Source: Flammeovirga yaeyamensis (GTDB lineage: Bacteria; Bacteroidota; Bacteroidia; Cytophagales; Flammeovirgaceae). From it: a DNA stretch of 64,000 nucleotides. The translations under genes were made by a program, and so were the position numbers. Positions 62,825-64,000 of the stretch are shown here, in pieces. The stretch lies in the NCBI RefSeq assembly GCF_018736045.1, contig NZ_CP076132.1, positions 2,527,501 through 2,591,500 on the forward strand, read 5' to 3'. Each line of letters opens with the position of its first letter. The stretch's first letter is position 1. The notes beneath the pieces were generated by a model, which had not been told where the DNA came from, searched no databases, and saw only the letters and a program-made list of their open reading frames with translations.

Positions 62825-64000
62825 GTGTGCCACGATGCTGTGGCTTTCCAGTAGGTGCAAATCCTACCTAAGTAATTTACTGTTCACTTAGAAGAGTCAC
62901 TGACAGTGATCGCCGTGAGGTGGATAGCTGAAGCTCAGTGATCTCAAATAACCAAGCCGTAATACGGAAGTGTGAACCCATAGTAGCTTCGAAAAGGCAG
63001 GCGTAGATGGGGAGAGTTTTGACGGTCTCGAACCCTGTTACATTGTATGAATTAACAGTAACATGAAATACAATGATCTACCGGAGTCATAGGGATGGCG
63101 TGGTTATAGATGGAAAGTTATGGAACGTGGGAGATCTGTTATTTCAAAGGTTGGCCACCTTAAACAAGCTGATATAAGTATAGCGAAATTCAGCCTGGTA
63201 ATAACAGAAGTCGGAGGAGCCCATAGTACTGTCTGACTCTAAGGACAACATAACCTTGGATTAGGGAAGGGGCTCTACTTTAGAAACGCTTATATGAAAG
63301 ACAGAAAGACCTATATTGACACCGCTCTATTAGTAAGTCCATCTTCTACAAAGACAGATGAACAAGTTCGTGTCTTTCAAAGGAAGCTATACATTCGAGC
63401 CAAGCAAGATAAAGGTTTTAAAGCCTATAGCCTAAGTGATAAAATGAGCTTAGGCTACGTGTTAGTCGAATCTTACCGTCGTGTAAAACAAAACTATTCC
63501 CATGGTAGAGGTGTCGATAATATGTCATTTGATGACATAGAAAAGTATGGAGTATCGAAGTTTCTGAAAGAACTACAATACGAACTCCAAACAAAAACGT
63601 ATCGTTGCCAAGCCGTTCGTCAAGTTGAAATACCTAAAGAGAAGAAGGGAGAATTTCGCCTTTTAGGCATCCCGACCATAAAAGATAGAGTCGCTCAAAT
63701 GGCAGTAAAGATGCTAATAGAACCTTTATGGGAAGCGGACTTTATTGATACCTCTTATGGATTTCGCCCGAAACGAGGAGCTCAAGACGCAGTGAAACAA
63801 ATCAAACAAAACCTATACGAAGGATACCACTTTGTCTATGATGCGGATTTATCGAAATACTTTGATACAATCCCTCATGATAAGTTGTTTGTGTTGTTAA
63901 AAGAGCGAATTAGCGATAAAGGAATACTCAATATTATTAAGCAATGGCTCTGTGCTCCCAAACAGTTAAAGAATGGGAAACGAATACAGTCCAAAATGGG
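62825..64000 (+). mobile_element. Group II intron, 5' part (cut by window end)
   Basis: Starts at GTGTGCC (62825), matching the GUGYG 5' consensus of group II introns, followed by a GCCAC/GTGGC hairpin and about 470 nt of structured non-coding sequence (domains I-IV 5' part), then an intron-encoded reverse transcriptase. Same strand as the neighbouring gene. Domains V and VI, the 3' splice site and the right exon lie outside the window. Confidence 0.85.
63294..64000 (+). CDS. ltrA: Group II intron reverse transcriptase/maturase, 5' part
   Basis: Open from ATG 63294 to the window edge (235 codons), so the C-terminal RT motifs, the YADD box and the maturase/endonuclease domains are not visible. 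The start MKDRKTYIDTALLVSPSS leads into the RT0-RT2 region: GVDNMSFDDIEKYG, the block LGIPTIKDRVAQMAVKMLIE, YGFRPKRGAQDAV and the first catalytic aspartate in FVYDADLSKYFDTIPH. It helps the intron splice and copies it into DNA. The intron class cannot be fixed from this part. Confidence 0.92.
   Translation, partial: MKDRKTYIDTALLVSPSSTKTDEQVRVFQRKLYIRAKQDKGFKAYSLSDKMSLGYVLVESYRRVKQNYSHGRGVDNMSFDDIEKYGVSKFLKELQYELQTKTYRCQAVRQVEIPKEKKGEFRLLGIPTIKDRVAQMAVKMLIEPLWEADFIDTSYGFRPKRGAQDAVKQIKQNLYEGYHFVYDADLSKYFDTIPHDKLFVLLKERISDKGILNIIKQWLCAPKQLKNGKRIQSKM

Overview
This 64 kb window is ordinary chromosome from an AT-rich member of the Bacteroidota. The closest feel is the marine Cytophagales/Flammeovirgaceae group, although rRNA is absent so the genus is an inference. 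Supporting signs are: Bacteroidota-restricted families (DUF3078, DUF2911, DUF4924, the START-like family); lipoproteins whose lipobox is followed by acidic residues, as in surface-exported Bacteroidota lipoproteins; promoters of the TTTG-N19-22-TAnnTTTG type; few Shine-Dalgarno sites; tRNA genes without an encoded CCA; and a secreted/sensor SpoIIE-type phosphatase.

Layout. 1-0.7 kb: 3' part of a NtrY-like sensor kinase. 0.8-9.6 kb: purB, three small lipoprotein genes (one with a thioredoxin domain), an SDR oxidoreductase, a penicillin-acylase-type hydrolase with a small membrane protein, and a HAD phosphatase. 9.6-14.4 kb: a FecCD-type permease/ATPase pair and a large receptor-like SpoIIE phosphatase. 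14.5-17.8 kb: trpS-dnaN, a gamma-carbonic-anhydrase-like protein and a 2x[4Fe-4S] ferredoxin. 18-27.7 kb: a lipoprotein, a 57-residue membrane protein, a DUF3078 protein, a thioredoxin, a Tsp/Prc protease, two identical tRNA-Met genes, and the operon START-like/mgtE/thiL/yebC. 27.8-38.2 kb (mostly minus strand): an RND/MMPL exporter, ribH, a Na+/solute symporter preceded by an unlisted 40-residue microprotein and a secreted PIG-L deacetylase, a DUF2911 protein, and an AbgT-type transporter. 38.6-42.9 kb: a cation-chloride-cotransporter-like permease with a DUF4262 gene, and hmgA. 42.9-45.4 kb: a NUMOD4/HNH nuclease-like protein, DUF4924 and a self-cleaving XRE/S24 repressor. 45.8-56.2 kb: sppA, a TPR membrane protein, purL, a DUF1801/YdeI protein, pirin, a lipoprotein and a candidate zinc metallopeptidase. 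56.3-61.7 kb: a TolB-propeller/amidohydrolase, a MORN protein and a DUF445 protein.

The last 2 kb is the accessory part. A single orphan gene (62155-62748) is bounded by a 12-bp inverted motif (AATGTTAGCACC / GGTGCTAACATT), has two perfect or near-perfect palindromes on its left and an imperfect attC-like hairpin on its right, and then abuts a group II intron whose reverse-transcriptase gene runs off the window. This looks like a solitary integron-type gene cassette whose right recombination site was invaded by the intron; it is the most interesting lead here.

A second lead is regulatory. The 12-bp palindrome TTGTTTAAACAA occurs three times: twice in the pirin promoter (over -33 and over -7) and once over the -33 of a candidate promoter for the DUF2911 gene, suggesting one repressor controls both. 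No CRISPR array, rRNA, prophage or complete insertion sequence was seen.
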